DNA of 64,000 bases from Elmis aenea. Its lineage: Eukaryota; Arthropoda; Insecta; Coleoptera; Elmidae. Positions within the stretch are counted from its first letter, which is position 1; each line of letters opens with the position of its first letter. Positions 21,573 to 33,415 of the stretch are shown here, one piece after another. The DNA lies in assembly GCA_947652605.1 (NCBI GenBank), contig OX393579.1, positions 20,481,674-20,545,673 on the forward strand. Direction: 5' to 3'. The translations under genes were made by a program, and so were the position numbers. The notes beneath the pieces were generated by a model, which saw nothing but the letters and a program-made list of their open reading frames with translations, was not told the origin of the DNA and searched no databases.

Positions 21573-23373
21573 CGCTTTTTAAAAAATGCAAGTTAAATAA
21601 TATTTGCTGCTTTCTTCAACTGCAAAACACAAGCTCTAAATGAAAATGTTATACATTAGTCGTTACCGTACTGATTTCACGAAAGTTCGATTCACTTTAT
21701 TCTTGCTGGTCATTCTATAAGTGAGAATTTGTCTCAGAGGCTGAAGTTTAAAACCGAACCTGGTACCTGATAATATGTAACTCGCAATCAGTTTGTTGTA
21801 ATTTACTTAATAAAAACAAGTTTGTTTTATAATCTGAAATAAACGCAATACTCAAATTAATTATAGAAATCTTGTGTCACTAAAACTGATAAATCTTGTT
21901 CAGAGAAAAAAATGTTTCCAATTATTTTGCGAAGAAAAATATTACCGATTAAAAATCGTCAAACAAGTTTTGCTGTGTTCTCGCACTATGAATGATTTTC
22001 TTTGTAGAAAGTTTTGGACGTCCTTGCTATTATTACTTCTCATGAAGATAGCAGCACTAGCAAGACGGTATTGATAGTACAGAAAACAGAAATTCAATGG
22101 CTGATTATATTCCTTTGATTGATTATAGAGAGTCTACTTATAATACATGTCTGACATCTGAAAAATGAACCACGCGTCCTATATATAGCTATATACGGTT
22201 GCTGTTCACGATATTGTGGATTCTGCGATGCTCCCAAGCTGCATAGCTTTTAAAAGGTTTGATTTTAAAACGTGACTTATGAATTTGTTGTAGCTAGAAC
22301 ATTTCAAAACTTGAGGGAATATAAATATACAAATATCGGTTAACATTCAGCTAAGGTAGCTGATGGATAAAAAGAGTTTAATTGTAAATTGGTTTTGAAA
22401 AAAAAATATCTACATATTTTGAATATTTGACTATTTCTTTATATCTAATAATAAGCAAGAAAACCCAGTTAGAATTTAAATTTTTTAAATGTAGATTTGT
22501 GAGGTTTTTAGATAGTCCAAAAATTGGCGGACGCCTGCAATGGCAGTAAGGTCTATTCTATAACTTTTTAATGACCAACAAATTAGTAGTTTACACATTG
22601 TAAAGGCATATCATTTTTCCCTCTTATAGAGTTTTTAAGTGAAAAATATCAACTATAAAAATAACATTTTAATGCAAAGAAAAGAAATAACTGAAGGCCT
22701 AAAGTGATTTTCAAAATATCTTTTGTTAATGTTTTTCACAACTTTTTACACGAGCATTCTGCAACAAGATAATCAATGACGAATTATGTGTTTCTTCAAT
22801 TGTCCAAATAAAAGGGACTAGAAAAAAGTCCCGCACTCAGATGATCCCAACTTTGCGTTGATATTAAAGGGGATTAGGGGGATTCTACCAATACTGATAA
22901 CATTGACTTATCAGTAATCGCCGGAAATGTCGATAGAAAAACATCGCCAACCATATTAAAAGAGTTTTTCTTTCCTGCAAGTTAAGAGGAGAGATATTGC
23001 TCTTCTAAATATATGTAAGAACAAAATAAAGAGGTTCAATTAATAAGGCGAATTTAATTTTTAAATTATAAGTTCCTTGTTATAAAATAAAATTACGGTT
23101 AATAAACAAATAAAAGTTTTACTTTTAAGGTAAATCTATTTACGCATGGTATTTATATTAATTTTACGTTTTACAATTAAATGTTTACCGCGATTATTGA
23201 AAGATATACTGATACAAGGGATTTTACTTCAGCAAAAAATTGCAATGAACGAGTCGTTCCATTTAATTTCTGGTGAAACGGCATGAGTGCCAAAAGGCTA
23301 TTACAAAAGTGTGATAATATAAAAAAGTAAACAACACGTTAAAATGATGTAAATGAATTTTTATTAAATAGAC
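21573..23373. other. Sequence without recognised features
   Basis: I see no paired termini, tandem repeat, RNA gene or recognisable frame. The 66-codon frame at 21874-22074 has no family resemblance and is expected by chance. Confidence 0.45.
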
Positions 23374-23376
23374 TTA

Positions 23377-23831
23377 GGGCCGTTATTATAAACGCCAGTT
23401 AAATCGTCGAATAGCTAACCTTCAACTAAATTTACTTGGCGAGTAAATTTATTCCCGCTATTATAAACAAAAAATGCCGAATAAATAGTAAACCATGAAA
23501 TAACTAACTAAAGTGATAAATAAACAAACAAAACCTCATAAATTCATAAATCATTGTGTAGGTATATGCGATATTCTTATGATTACTTGTTACTTAGCTT
23601 TAATAATAATTATTATGTCACATTTACCAAACAGTTGACATAAAAAAGTAGAGTTATGTTTATTCGACAGTTAAAATTTATTCCATGGTTTATCAGAGGT
23701 TAGTTAACTGCGGGGATTTACTTGACAAGTAAATTTAATTGACGTTTATAATACTCAAAATAGCTATTTATTCGGGAAGTAAATTTTACTCCACGAGTAA
23801 ACTACTTATTCGTCGTTTATAATAACGGCCC
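23377..23831. mobile_element. PIF/Harbinger-like MITE, 455 bp
   Basis: The ends GGGCCGTTATTATAAACG and CGTTTATAATAACGGCCC are perfect inverted repeats of 18 bp, flanked by TTA on both sides (23374-23376 and 23832-23834), the 3-bp target typical of PIF/Harbinger. Subterminal words GCGAGTAAATTTA and CGAGTAAACTA recur in both halves. There is no transposase, so it is non-autonomous. Confidence 0.85.
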
Positions 23832-23962
23832 TTAAACGAATAATGATTTTTTATTAAGCTATTTTAATGACGTCGAAACCAATGAATGCAATTTAACCAA
23901 TCTAAAATCAATTATTTTCGTCATTTGTAAACATTTTTAATTTGTGGAGCCGCATGATAAGT

Positions 23963-24110
23963 TGGAACATTCAAATATGGAAATTGCACTGGTAGAATCA
24001 TTCAAATCTTGAATCGTTCAACGCTGGAATCACTCAACGCGGGAATCATGCAACGATGGAACCATGCAACACGGGAATCGTTCATCGCTGGAAAGCTGGA
24101 ATCCAGAATT
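23963..24110. repeat. Degenerate ~17-bp minisatellite
   Basis: Eight or so units of the form GGAATCNTTCAACGCT follow each other: GGAACATTCAA, AGAATCATTCAA, TGAATCGTTCAACGCT, GGAATCACTCAACGC, GGAATCATGCAACGAT, GGAACCATGCAACAC, GGAATCGTTCATCGCT and a last GGAATCCAGAAT. Units are 15-18 bp and diverged. Confidence 0.7.
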
Positions 24111-24349
24111 TAAGAACTTTTGCTGCCCTCTATATTTCAACAGCCAAAGTATAATATAATTACAGAACACTTCATTTTATATTTTGTCTTAACTATTGTA
24201 TAGTGGAAGTTGAAAACATCGTGTTAATGTATCTCAGGGACTACAAATTGGGACAAAGTTGCGTCGAAATATGATAAAACATAATTAGAGAAGTTACAAA
24301 CTGTCAATTACTACAGTTATCGTGTTATGTCTAGAAAAATACAACGATT

Positions 24350-24665
24350 TTGTGAAAAATAATTAATAACTTTTAAACTCATCTTTCTCAAAAGCTTTCC
24401 CAGGTATGCTTATTTTGTTAATTCTCTATCGGATTTCGAATGTAACTCTCTATCACAATTAATAATAAAAAATAAGCCGTGAATTTAAAAAAAAAAAAAA
24501 AACTGACTATCGCCAGTCTGACATGGTTCATCGTAGACAAAACATTTGAACGTCATTCGATAGAGAATTTTCCACGATTTACAAAAATATAAGATTTATG
24601 GGGTTTCCTCTTAAAATAACAAAGGAACAGGGACGCCATTGTCAAACTGTATACAGGGTGATTAT
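24350..24665 (+). repeat. Dispersed repeat (second copy 40290-40585)
   Basis: Both copies share, in order, a CTCTATCNGA word, an A-run followed by CTATCGC, CATCGTAGA, ATAGAGAATTT, AAAAATATAAG and GTCAAACTG. This copy ends in TATACAGGGTGA; the other ends in AATCACCCGG. They are probably arms of the CAGGGTG-type family. Confidence 0.5.
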
Positions 24666-24755
24666 AATCTACTACGTTGCAGGGGTAATTTTGTTATTAT
24701 AAGACGTTGAGAGTATTGGCTAAAATTGTAGAAAAAGTAGTCATTTTTGTACAAT

Positions 24756-25788
24756 CCCAAGTAGTGCAATAATATTGGCCAAATATTGTTACGCGGGCCC
24801 AATATTGGCAACATTCAGCCAATATAGGCTTTTTCTAGTTTTTTAATGAATGACCAATATCAGACAACTCAATGTTAATATGTTATTGGTCCAATATGTT
24901 TATATTGTTTGATGATTATTTCCAGTTTATTTTTATTGGCTAGATATAAACAAAATATATTTACCCTATATTGTCTGGCAACTTTTAGCCAATATAGGCC
25001 TTTTTAAGTTTTTTAATGAACAGCCAATATCGGAAAACTCAATGTTTATATGTTATTGGTCCAATATGTTTGATAATTATTCCCAATTTATTTTATTGGG
25101 TAGACATAAACAAAATACATTTACCCTATATTGTCTTGCAACATTAAGCCAATATAGGTCTTTTCAAGTTTTTTAATGAACGACCAATATCAGAAAACTC
25201 AATGTTATTTTTTATACCAAATTTCGATGGGTCCTGAATCGGACATCGATATGTGGTTTAGTCGGATATCAATAGTGAAAAACACTTATCAAGTGAAAGG
25301 AAGATATTACCATGCTCCTAGTTGTTGTTGGAAAACTTTCAGATTAGTCTTGAAGTATTACAGTTATGGCATGAAATTGTCGGCCAAATACAGACTTGTA
25401 AGAAAATTATACTTGGTTTTCTGTAATTTTTTTATATTTTTAGCTCGAATAAACCAATTATACAGCCTTATTGGACTATTATTGGATATTAACATTTCTA
25501 AACCATAAAAACATATGGAGATTTATGCATAAGTATATTATAACATTGTACCAATCAGGGTGAATAATATTGGTTGAATATATTTTTAATTTCACCAACA
25601 TCGATACGGAATATTAATCTAATAGAAGTATTATTTAATAATATAGATCCTTTATAAAAAAATGTTATAGGATTAATATTAATTGAAAATATTTCACCAA
25701 TATTAAAAAATGTTGACATCTCTATATTTTCCCAGTATTGTATGTCAATTTTTAGCCAATGTTGGCCCAATATTTTGTGCTACTGGGG
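24756..25788. mobile_element. TIR element, ~1.03 kb, enclosing tandem repeats
   Basis: The left end CCCAAGTAGTGCAATAATAT and the right end, read on the minus strand, CCCCAGTAGCACAAAATATT are imperfect inverted repeats, followed in both arms by TGGCCNAA(C/T)ATTG. Inside are the tandem units 24818-25215. The frame at 25176-25508 has no recognisable domain. No clear target duplication, so the superfamily is unassigned. Confidence 0.65.
24818..25215. repeat. Tandem repeat, 160-170-bp units, ~2.4 copies
   Basis: AGCCAATATAGG starts units at about 24817, 24987 and 25147. Each unit runs through AGTTTTTTAATGAA, CAATATC, AACTCAATGTT, TTATTGGTCCAATATG and TTACCCTATATTGTCT. Unit 2 is about 10 bp shorter, having lost TTTATATTG. 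The third is cut off after AACTCAATGTTAT. Confidence 0.8.
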
Positions 25789-26506
25789 ATCATTCAATGC
25801 TTTTGTAATTTTGCTCAACTTCATTAGTTTAACCACTCTCTAAGTTGCTAATAAGTTGCCTTAATTATCGTAAAATTTTAATTTTAATACATTTACCATA
25901 AACGCATTAACAGATAAATTTTTCAACATTCCGGAATAAACAAATCGAGTTAAAAATTTACCCAGCGCCTTCACCACCATATAATGCGAATGGTGGAAGT
26001 AACTTTCGGTTCTCCTCTTCGTAGTACTTTGTTCTGCGACAAACTAAGCACTTTAAGGTATTTAAAATACAAATTTAATAAAACTTATTATAGAAGTATC
26101 ACAAATACACTCCCCAAAAGGAGAAGTAGGAAGTTTTGTTACATTTTTTGTTGGTTCCTTCACATTTAGAGTAACTTTCGTTTGTGCGATACAATAATGA
26201 CTTTAATTATATGCATTGTTTCTTATATGTATACAAAACTACAGGGTCGGTGTTTTGCTTCATTCATATAATTTAACGTTAAAATTAATATAGAACGGTA
26301 AATGATAAAGAATTTTACCTCCATTTTATTTCATAACTAGTCATAACTCCAGGGTTCGGCAAAATTTGATTTTTATTAAAAAAATAAAAACTCATGATTT
26401 TAATTTAAAAAAATTTTGATTTCTTAGATTTTTTTTATAATAAACTTGACTATTTTACCTTTTTACAACTATTTTATTCATTTTTTACACTACATTATAA
26501 CTTCTA
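25789..26506. other. AT-rich sequence without recognised features
   Basis: No paired ends or plausible coding frame. The short frame at 25984-26169 has no family resemblance. Confidence 0.45.
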
Positions 26507-27172
26507 TACAGCGTCATTCAAAAAGTATGCAACAAATGAAAAAGTTTTTTACTAAACTTTTATTCTTGATAAAAGTTGGTGTATTACTATTAAGGGAAAT
26601 AAAAGTTTGATAAAAATTCATACGACACTAGATTCTTTTAGCGATTTCAGAAATATCTCAAGTGGCCTTATTTTTTTAATAGCTACAAAAAAATATTCAA
26701 CTTAAAATAAGGGCATTTTAATCTTGCGAATATTTCTAAAATCGCTAATCGCTAGAATTGTTTGAGTTTTTATTAAACTTTTATTTCCTTTTATAGTTTT
26801 GGGCCATGCACAAGCTTTTCTCAAGAATAAAATTATCCAGGAAATCAATGATAAAAAACTTTTTATTAGTTGCAACTTTTTAAATGTTGAAATTACTATA
26901 AAATTCGAAAATGAAATTGTTACCTCAAATCTGGTATTAAGTAATATTTTTGATTTGTAAACAATTTTTTTCCATGCTTTTTTTTTGTAAGTTTTAAAAT
27001 AAGGGCACTTTACTTTTGCGAATATAAAAATCGTTTAAATCTAGTCACATGAATTTTTTTCATCTTAAAATTAGTTTTAGGTCATGCATCAACTTTTATC
27101 AAGAATGAAATTTTTCTGAAAAATCGATAATAAAACACTTATCCAACTGTTGCAATTTGAATGACGCTGTAG
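26507..27172. mobile_element. Foldback element with TACAGCGTCATTCAAA ends
   Basis: TACAGCGTCATTCAAAAAGT at 26507 is mirrored by TTTGAATGACGCTGTA ending 27171. The following arm words (TTGCAAC/GTTGCAA, TTCTTGATAAAAGTTG and CATGCA) are also mirrored. A third arm copy lies internally at about 26790-26890, so the structure is a rearranged palindrome. A related copy is at 28625-28830. Confidence 0.7.
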
Positions 27173-28624
27173 ATCCTTTGACCCTAAAATTAAAAATTAC
27201 TGTGAAAATTTACAAAGTAAATCTACCGAAATGCGTTTCTAACAAGAACATTCCTGTAGCGATTTTTTTTCTCCCCGACCTATGAGAAGCCAATATGCAA
27301 TATCTCCGGCGTATTTTACTAACGGTTTTTTAAGTAGGTCCATGTCCTGGGCCCCCCCACATTTGGAATGTAACTTTTTTTTAAATGTAGAAGGTTGTGC
27401 TAGCCTTGTGCTGGCGTGTTTTGTTAAAATTTTTGATTGTGCTGGTTTCGTTAGGCTACAAATTCAATTTTAATTTGGGGGGGCTGTGGACATGATAGCC
27501 CCCCCCACCACGTAATTTAAACATTTTTTTTAGACAGATAGGTTGTGCTAGCGTGCTTTGTTAAAATTTTTGATTTTAAGTGGGTGGAAGTAAGACGTGC
27601 ATTTGATTTATATGTGACGTGTGAAGTTGAATCGTGAAAAAAAGTTTGATTTAAATCATGATTTTAGTTTAAAAAATTAACTAATTTAAATCAGGCCAAC
27701 CTTGGATCATAACTAGTCGCATTAAAATATATTTTAAGGTATTTTAACTAACTGATATTTGCTTAGGGACCTGAAAATGGATTAAGTTTGTTTTTAACAC
27801 CAGCTAACATTGCACCACAGATTCATTGTAACTGAAATCTTTTGTTAGTGCTAAACTCATTTACTTTGCGTGGACGTTGCAGACTATGAACCTTTCTGAC
27901 TATTTGTAGGCGAACCTATAAATTATCATACTAAAAGACAGCTACACGAAGCAAGCAATGTTCGAGCAAGCCAAATATTATAACAACCAGAAAAACAGCG
28001 TAAAAATCAAGAATTGGGAAACAAAACAGAATATGTAATGTACGCTGACTACACTGTTGGAACGGTCAACAATCATTTTACCTAAAAAGTTGCTCATTTC
28101 TACAAACTCTCATATAAATTTAACCATATAACGGTGAAAAGCTGAAAAAGAAATTTTTAAAGATAATTTTTAACACGCTCACTTTCAGGGTGACTATTGG
28201 GATCTCGTTTATTATTGGAGATACTGATTTATAAGATTTGAACCGGTTCTCATAATTGAATTTTCTTACTTTTGTTAAAACTTTTTTTGTACAGTTTCTT
28301 CCCAAACACTGACAAGCACACCAATAAAGACGTTCATGAGGAAAAAATTATATTGTTTTGCTAGGTGTGGGACTTGGGCACATGAAAGTGTTATAATTTC
28401 CGTTTAACAAAAGATTTAAACAAATATTCATTTTTAATGTTAAAAAAAAATCGTTTATATTCGTTTATGGATCAAAATTACCTCTCGTTAAATGCCAATA
28501 CTTTGTTAAATTCGTCACTATTTAAAAAAAAGTTAACTTATTAAAAAAGCTTAATTTTTGTAGGTAAAAACCTTATTTAAAATTTAAAAAAATTTAAATT
28601 TATATTTCCAGTTTTTATTTTTAT
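27173..28624. other. Mostly featureless; one CAGGGTG terminus at 28186
   Basis: C-rich homopolymers occur at 27350 and 27500, with GTGCTAGC words near both. At 28186 CAGGGTGACTATTGGGATCTCG carries the family subterminal block (28199-28207) but no partner end is visible. The rest is AT-rich and unrecognised. Confidence 0.45.
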
Positions 28625-28830
28625 ACTTTGATATTCAAAAAGTCTGCAACTAATGAAAACTCTTAAATCGCTATAATCTAGCTTCATATTATGACCTTTT
28701 AGTAAACTATTTTTTCACCTTGAAATTAGTTTTAGACCATGCACCAACTTTTATTATTAATAAAATTTTCTGAGAAATCGAAAATACAAAGCTTTCTCAT
28801 TTGTTGCAGACTTTTGAATGACACTGTACC
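28625..28830. repeat. Short copy of the TCATTCAAAAAGT foldback
   Basis: ATATTCAAAAAGTCTGCAAC at the left is mirrored by GTTGCAGACTTTTGAATGAC near 28800-28822, and GACCATGCACCAACTTTTAT matches the arm of 26507-27172. The total is about 200 bp, an internally deleted relative. Confidence 0.6.
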
Positions 28831-29130
28831 CAAGTAATATTGAGTTTATAATATTGTCGTATTTTTTCTTACAAAACATTACTAACAAAAACGTCCTATA
28901 TACCGGATATTTCAGGTGTGCATAAGATTTATGTATCAAATTTCAATTCGAAACGTCCACAATTTCTGTGAAATATCCATAAATTTGTAAGCATTATGTC
29001 AACCTGAATATACATTCAGGACAAAAAATAAAGTAAGTATAAACGGACATTTTATTTACCGTTCAAACTTAGGGCGAATGTGCGAGAAAGACGAATGAAG
29101 GAACTTGAGCTTTACGTATCAAGATGAGTT

Positions 29131-29360
29131 AGTCTGCGTTTACAGTACAAGCGTATTCGCGCGAATGAGCTTCGCGCGTACGCGTCCGTATTCGCGCGAC
29201 TGAAACAAACCAATGTAAGCATATAAGAGCGGTTACACTACAAGCGAGAATTCGCTCGAAACCACTCTCATATGCTTGCATTGGTTTCTTTGATTCGCGC
29301 GTATACGGTCGAATACGCGCGAAGCCCATCGCGCGAATACGGCTGTACTGTAACCGCAGC
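29131..29360. mobile_element. CpG-rich foldback MITE, ~230 bp
   Basis: CTGCGTTTACAGTACAAGCG on the left is mirrored by GCCGTATTCGCGCGA-type sequence and CTGTACTGTAACCGCAG on the right. The arms also share GTATTCGCGCGA, GTACGCG-like words and CAAACCAATGTAAGCATAT against ATATGCTTGCATTGGTTTC. The centre is about 29245. It is dense in CGCG within strongly AT-rich DNA. A target duplication was not found. Confidence 0.7.
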
Positions 29361-30149
29361 CTTACTGGTATAGGCGCATATACGTGAAAGGTGTGGATTC
29401 TTGTGCACGAAACTAAATATCTGGAAACTAATAAATTTTGCTCGTGTTTTTTGTGTAATCGAATTTGTAATTTGAACAGGAACCACTAATGAAACGATGC
29501 ACACAATCTTTTGGGAGTCAAAATTAAATTAAAATATATTTATATTGCTAGATTTGTCGTAAAAAAAATTATTAGTTCCAAATGAGAGCTAAACTGGTAT
29601 TTTGTATAATTTTTTGTGTATTCCACATAGCGGCTAATAAACAAAAATTTAAAAAAAAAAACGAAAAAATAGATATTAGCAAAAATTTGCCCTTATTTAA
29701 AAACTAATCGAAAAAACTGAAAATACTGGTATAATTATTTGTAATTGTAACTTAAACAGCCCCGAGAATTATTAGAAATAGTTTGAATTTTATATAACTT
29801 TCAAATGAAATTAGTTTTAACAATTCCTAAACTCCTTCATAATTGCAATACATTTATCATCAAAATCGAATATATTCTTTTACTGTAAAAAACTAGCGTG
29901 CAAACTTTGAAGGCTATGCTATGCATACTTTTTTAGTTATGTCACATTTTACCTTGATAATCCCTAAAAAGCGAAAGTTTCAGGAAATAGCGTTCAAAGT
30001 TTTTACAAGCAATAAATTATGAGGAATAACAGTTGTAAATAATTTGCTGAAATGCCACTGAGTATATTATAATAATTTTTTATTTTCAAAAACAAAAAAA
30101 GTACCTACGTTTTACTTATATCGTTGCGTATTATATTAGAAATTTCATT
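29361..30149. other. AT-rich sequence without recognised features
   Basis: No repeats with ends and no recognisable coding frame. Confidence 0.45.
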
Positions 30150-30540
30150 ACGGTTGAAGTAAGCGCATTTTTATAATAAAAAATTTTAAGAAAAATTATG
30201 CAAATAAAGTATTTTTTGTGCGATCGTACTAGAAACAGCTGTTTGACGGACGCGTTAGCAACCATAAAGTACTGCATTACCGGCCTTAGCCTTAGCAACG
30301 GCCGTAAAAGTTACTTTTCAGGCCGTTACCCTTAGCAACGGCCGAAAAAGTAACTTTTACGGCCGTTGCTAAGGAGAGGGCCGGTAATGCAGTACATACG
30401 CCGTCATCTGTCAGTGACAGAATGTCACGTAGTTTCTAACCTATAATTTTGAAAATTACTAAAAATTTAAATTGTTTTTGATTCGATCGCACAAAAAATG
30501 TAATATGCACCTCGTTCAAAACGTACTTTTTGGCCTTGAT
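30150..30540. mobile_element. Foldback element with a strong GC-rich inner hairpin
   Basis: The inner arms GTACTGCATTACCGGCC (30269-30285) and GGCCGGTAATGCAGTAC (30379-30395) are exact complements. Next inwards, CCTTAGCAACGGCCGTAAAA pairs with its inverse, and this word occurs three times within 90 bp. Outer arms carry GTGCGATCG/CGATCGCAC. No coding. Confidence 0.7.
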
Positions 30541-32116
30541 ACATAAATAACTATATTTTTATATTTCAAACAGTACCTATATTGTAATAAAACATTTTTT
30601 AAATAATTTTTTAATTTTGTTGTTTTTAGTAGGAACTTTCCTTAAAAGAAACGCATGAATAGTACCTTTGAATTCAAATGTTTTAAATTACAGTAAATTT
30701 CAAAATTCGACGCTCGCCATGGGCTTAAAAATTACAGACACCTCGAATAAAATAAATCAATTATGTCAATGTATCATATTACTTATTACATTAGTTAATT
30801 TGAACAGAGATGTCAACGATATCGTAGCGCAATATAAAAATGTGTCGCCACAAATTAAATAAACCAAACAAATTGCCCGCAAACAAAAAGCAAGGCAATT
30901 GTCCTAAAAGTTAGCAGACAAATGACCGGAGAGGGAAACATTTCATTCTGTTTAACTATTTACCTTAATTCACTTGGTACGACGTTGGCCTTATTAAACA
31001 AAATATTTTACAACCGTGCCACAATAAACGATGTATTTTTATTTTGCTGCAAAATTAAAACTTCCAAGACAATGCAGTTTATTTAAACCGTTTCTGTACT
31101 TTATAATTTTACTTTAATGAAATAAATAAACGAAGGTAGTGTGTGGGCAATGCAGATATTTAAAGCACTCAAAAACGAAAATGTTTGTAAATGGAAATAT
31201 CGTTTACGTTTTAATAGTTCAATTTATTTAGAATCTCATATCAACAACATTTAAAAGTAAAACAATACTTTCTTCATATTACGTATGGCAAAAGTTAAAG
31301 AGTAGTATTATGATCCAAATATTTTGTTCGTTTTTATTTAATTTTAATTTAGTACTAAGTCCTTTTACTCTTGGTGAAGGATCGTTGAGTTGTTCTAACT
31401 TATTTTCATGTTTTTCTGTCTTGTTGTAACTTTTTCAGCCTCGCCTTTGCCCTATGTCGGAGGCAAGGGCCATGGGTTCTAAAAATATTAGCTTAAAAAA
31501 AAAAGGGAGCCAAGTTATTTGGTTAATTCTTTCTAACAAATAACTAAACAAAAGAACCATGAAATTGAATTATATTGAATACCAAAAAAATTAGAACAGA
31601 GTTTACAATACAAGGCCTTAACTTAATATCTACCCCCAATCGTTGGTGCACTTAGCTGTGGTGATGCTGGCGAAAGATGGCGTTCCGGTTGGTTTGAGGA
31701 CACGCTACTCCCGTGAACGTGACAGTTGTGCTACCGGCAGAAAGATGGCGTTCCTATAAATATTCGTACAAACACTCGAATCTTCTTATTACAGATACAT
31801 TTAAAATAATAGATTTCAATTAGATCTACCGATGGCAGTTATCCATTCAGCACACTTTACAACTGAATGCTGCATTCGCACCGCGTGCTTAAAATCACGC
31901 TTGTCCCAGACCGTGTATTTTACCTGACACCGCCCGACGGGAAGTGAGTGCTAGGCTGAGAAATTTACAAAAGCGGCGTTTTCACGTTGACTTAACAATT
32001 TTAATTTAAAGAAGCGACGTTGTCACGTCTAAATCATAATTTGAATGACAAATGCTGAGTTGTCGCTTTTCTAATAATGCATATCAAATTCAAATAATCT
32101 ATTCTAACTTGTAAAG
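30541..32116. other. Mostly unrecognised sequence
   Basis: GAAAGATGGCGTTCC occurs at about 31672 and as AGAAAGATGGCGTTCC at 31740, the second followed by TATAAATA. This could be a small promoter-like arrangement, but no gene follows. A microinverted AGCCTCGCCTTTGCC / GGAGGCAAGGGC pair lies near 31438-31470. The frame at 30668-30862 is not recognised. Confidence 0.35.
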
Positions 32117-32728
32117 CCTAGTCCAGATTGTAAACAAATGTTTCGGAACAGTGTTCATGAACAATGTTTCCGATGTTTCGGAACAGCTCAAATTTGTTTC
32201 TAGCTTGTTTCGGAACTTGTTGCGAAACACAAAAGGCCTGTTCCTTGTTTCCCGTTGAAATGGGAAACATTGGAACATTGAACAAGTTTTTTGTCAAACA
32301 CGGTTCAGTCAAACAGAGTTTTGGTTAATGATTCTTGGTTATATTTTATACAATGTGGAATCAAGAGAAAACTTTACAACTCATAGAAAAAATCCACAGT
32401 TCATCTTGTTTGTGGGATGTCACCTGTGGTGACTACAAAAATAGAAATAAAAAAAGGGATGGTTTTTTAAATATTGCGCAAGCATTTGATGTTACCGTTG
32501 CCGAAGTCGAAAAAAAGTCCACATGCCGTTAAGTAAAATAAATAAATTGGCAGCACAAATTCCTGCAATAGCCTCACTGGACATGATAATCAGTTTAGAA
32601 ACACCGAAACACTGACTTAAGTCTGGACGCGGAACAACGTATACAGATTGTTCCGAAACAATGTTTCGCAACTGTTCAGGCACATGTTCAATATTGTTCC
32701 GAAACATTTGTTTACAATCTGGACTAGG
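32117..32728 (+). mobile_element. TIR element, 612 bp, with MADF-like remnant (PIF/Harbinger-like)
   Basis: The ends CCTAGTCCAGATTGTAAACA and its inverse are perfect for more than 30 bp, continuing into AATGTTTCGGAACA. The palindrome-like word TGTTCCGAAACA, or halves of it, recurs at least six times near both ends. The interior carries a MADF-like frame (32353-32532). MADF/Myb-like accessory proteins are typical of PIF/Harbinger transposons, but the 3-bp target duplication is not clear. Confidence 0.7.
32353..32532 (+). pseudogene. MADF-like domain protein, truncated (~59 aa)
   Basis: From ATG at 32353 the frame reads MWNQEKTLQLIEKIHSSSCL, WDVTCGDYKNRNKKRDGFL, NIAQAFDVTVAEVEKKS and stops. 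The pattern (Ile-Glu near the start, LWD, DYKNRNKR, IA, V..V) is that of the MADF DNA-binding domain, which normally runs some 25 residues further. The stop at 32530-32532 comes before the last helix, so this is a cut-off copy. In Harbinger-type transposons a protein of this sort helps the transposase bind the ends. Confidence 0.6.
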
Positions 32729-32861
32729 TTTTAGGTGTTTCTCGGTTTGCCTCTTTTTTTTTCCCGGTGGCCTTGCTTCAAAGACTTTCCTTTTTAACGT
32801 TTTTTCTTTGACTCTATAAATGGGAACAAACCAACCCAACTGCTTTTCCTGTATTTTTGTT

Positions 32862-32935
32862 TCCACTGATTTTATCTTAAATTGTTCTCACAAGGGAGTC
32901 CACTGATTTTATCTTAAATTGTTCTCACGAGAGAG
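32862..32935. repeat. Tandem duplication, 37-bp unit, two copies
   Basis: CCACTGATTTTATCTTAAAT TGTTCTCAC is present twice in a row, 37 bp apart, with ends AAGGGAGT and GAGAGAGG. It lies directly at the border of the dispersed repeat that begins GTCACGATACG. Confidence 0.8.
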
Positions 32936-33130
32936 GGTCACGATACGTTGTCGCTAGAATTTGATTAAGGTGTTTAGTGCATCAAGGACATCAAAACTAA
33001 ATGTTTTCCAGAGTTATACGTGCCATTGGCCATTTCCTTCGGAAAAATAGGGGAAAAACTGAAAAATTGGTACAAAAATGGCATTTTTCGATCGCGTTGG
33101 CCACGAAACCGTCAGAGACAAATCGAAATT
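32930..33130 (+). repeat. Dispersed repeat GTCACGATACGTTGTCGC, copy 1
   Basis: The copy begins GTCACGATACGTTGTCGCTA, then GTTATACGTGCCATTGGCCA, then CGATCGCGTTGGCCACGAAA CCGTCAGAGA. Two more copies are in the opposite orientation at 36085-36290 and 62935-63145. The shared word order is strict over about 200 bp. Confidence 0.8.
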
Positions 33131-33344
33131 TATTTTTTATTATTTTGTAAATAAGTTGAGCTTGTTCGATTTTTACTTAACTTTTCTAATTATAAACTTT
33201 TAATATATTATACACGTCTATGGTAGGTTTTAAATAATTTATATTAAACAGTATCTTGACAATTTTTTCTACTATTTGGAATTTTCTAAAAAGTGAACTT
33301 GAACATATTTTTTCAAGATTCCAATATTTTAAAAAGTGAAAACG

Positions 33345-33415
33345 TTTTATAAATTTTTCGCGGCCCCCCTTAAAACCTTCAACGGCCCCCCGCTTAAGAA
33401 TCGCTGACCTAAATA
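33345..33415 (-). mobile_element. Probable hAT terminus, unpaired
   Basis: On the minus strand this reads GTCAGCGATTCTTAAGCGGG then GGGCCGTTGAAGG and AAGGGGGGCCGCGAAAAA, a common hAT MITE terminus layout. No partner end or duplication found. Confidence 0.35.

Noticed and set aside
25176..25508. 110-codon frame inside the 24756-25788 TIR element
   Set aside because: It begins within the tandem repeat, has no recognisable domain and no sign of coding conservation.
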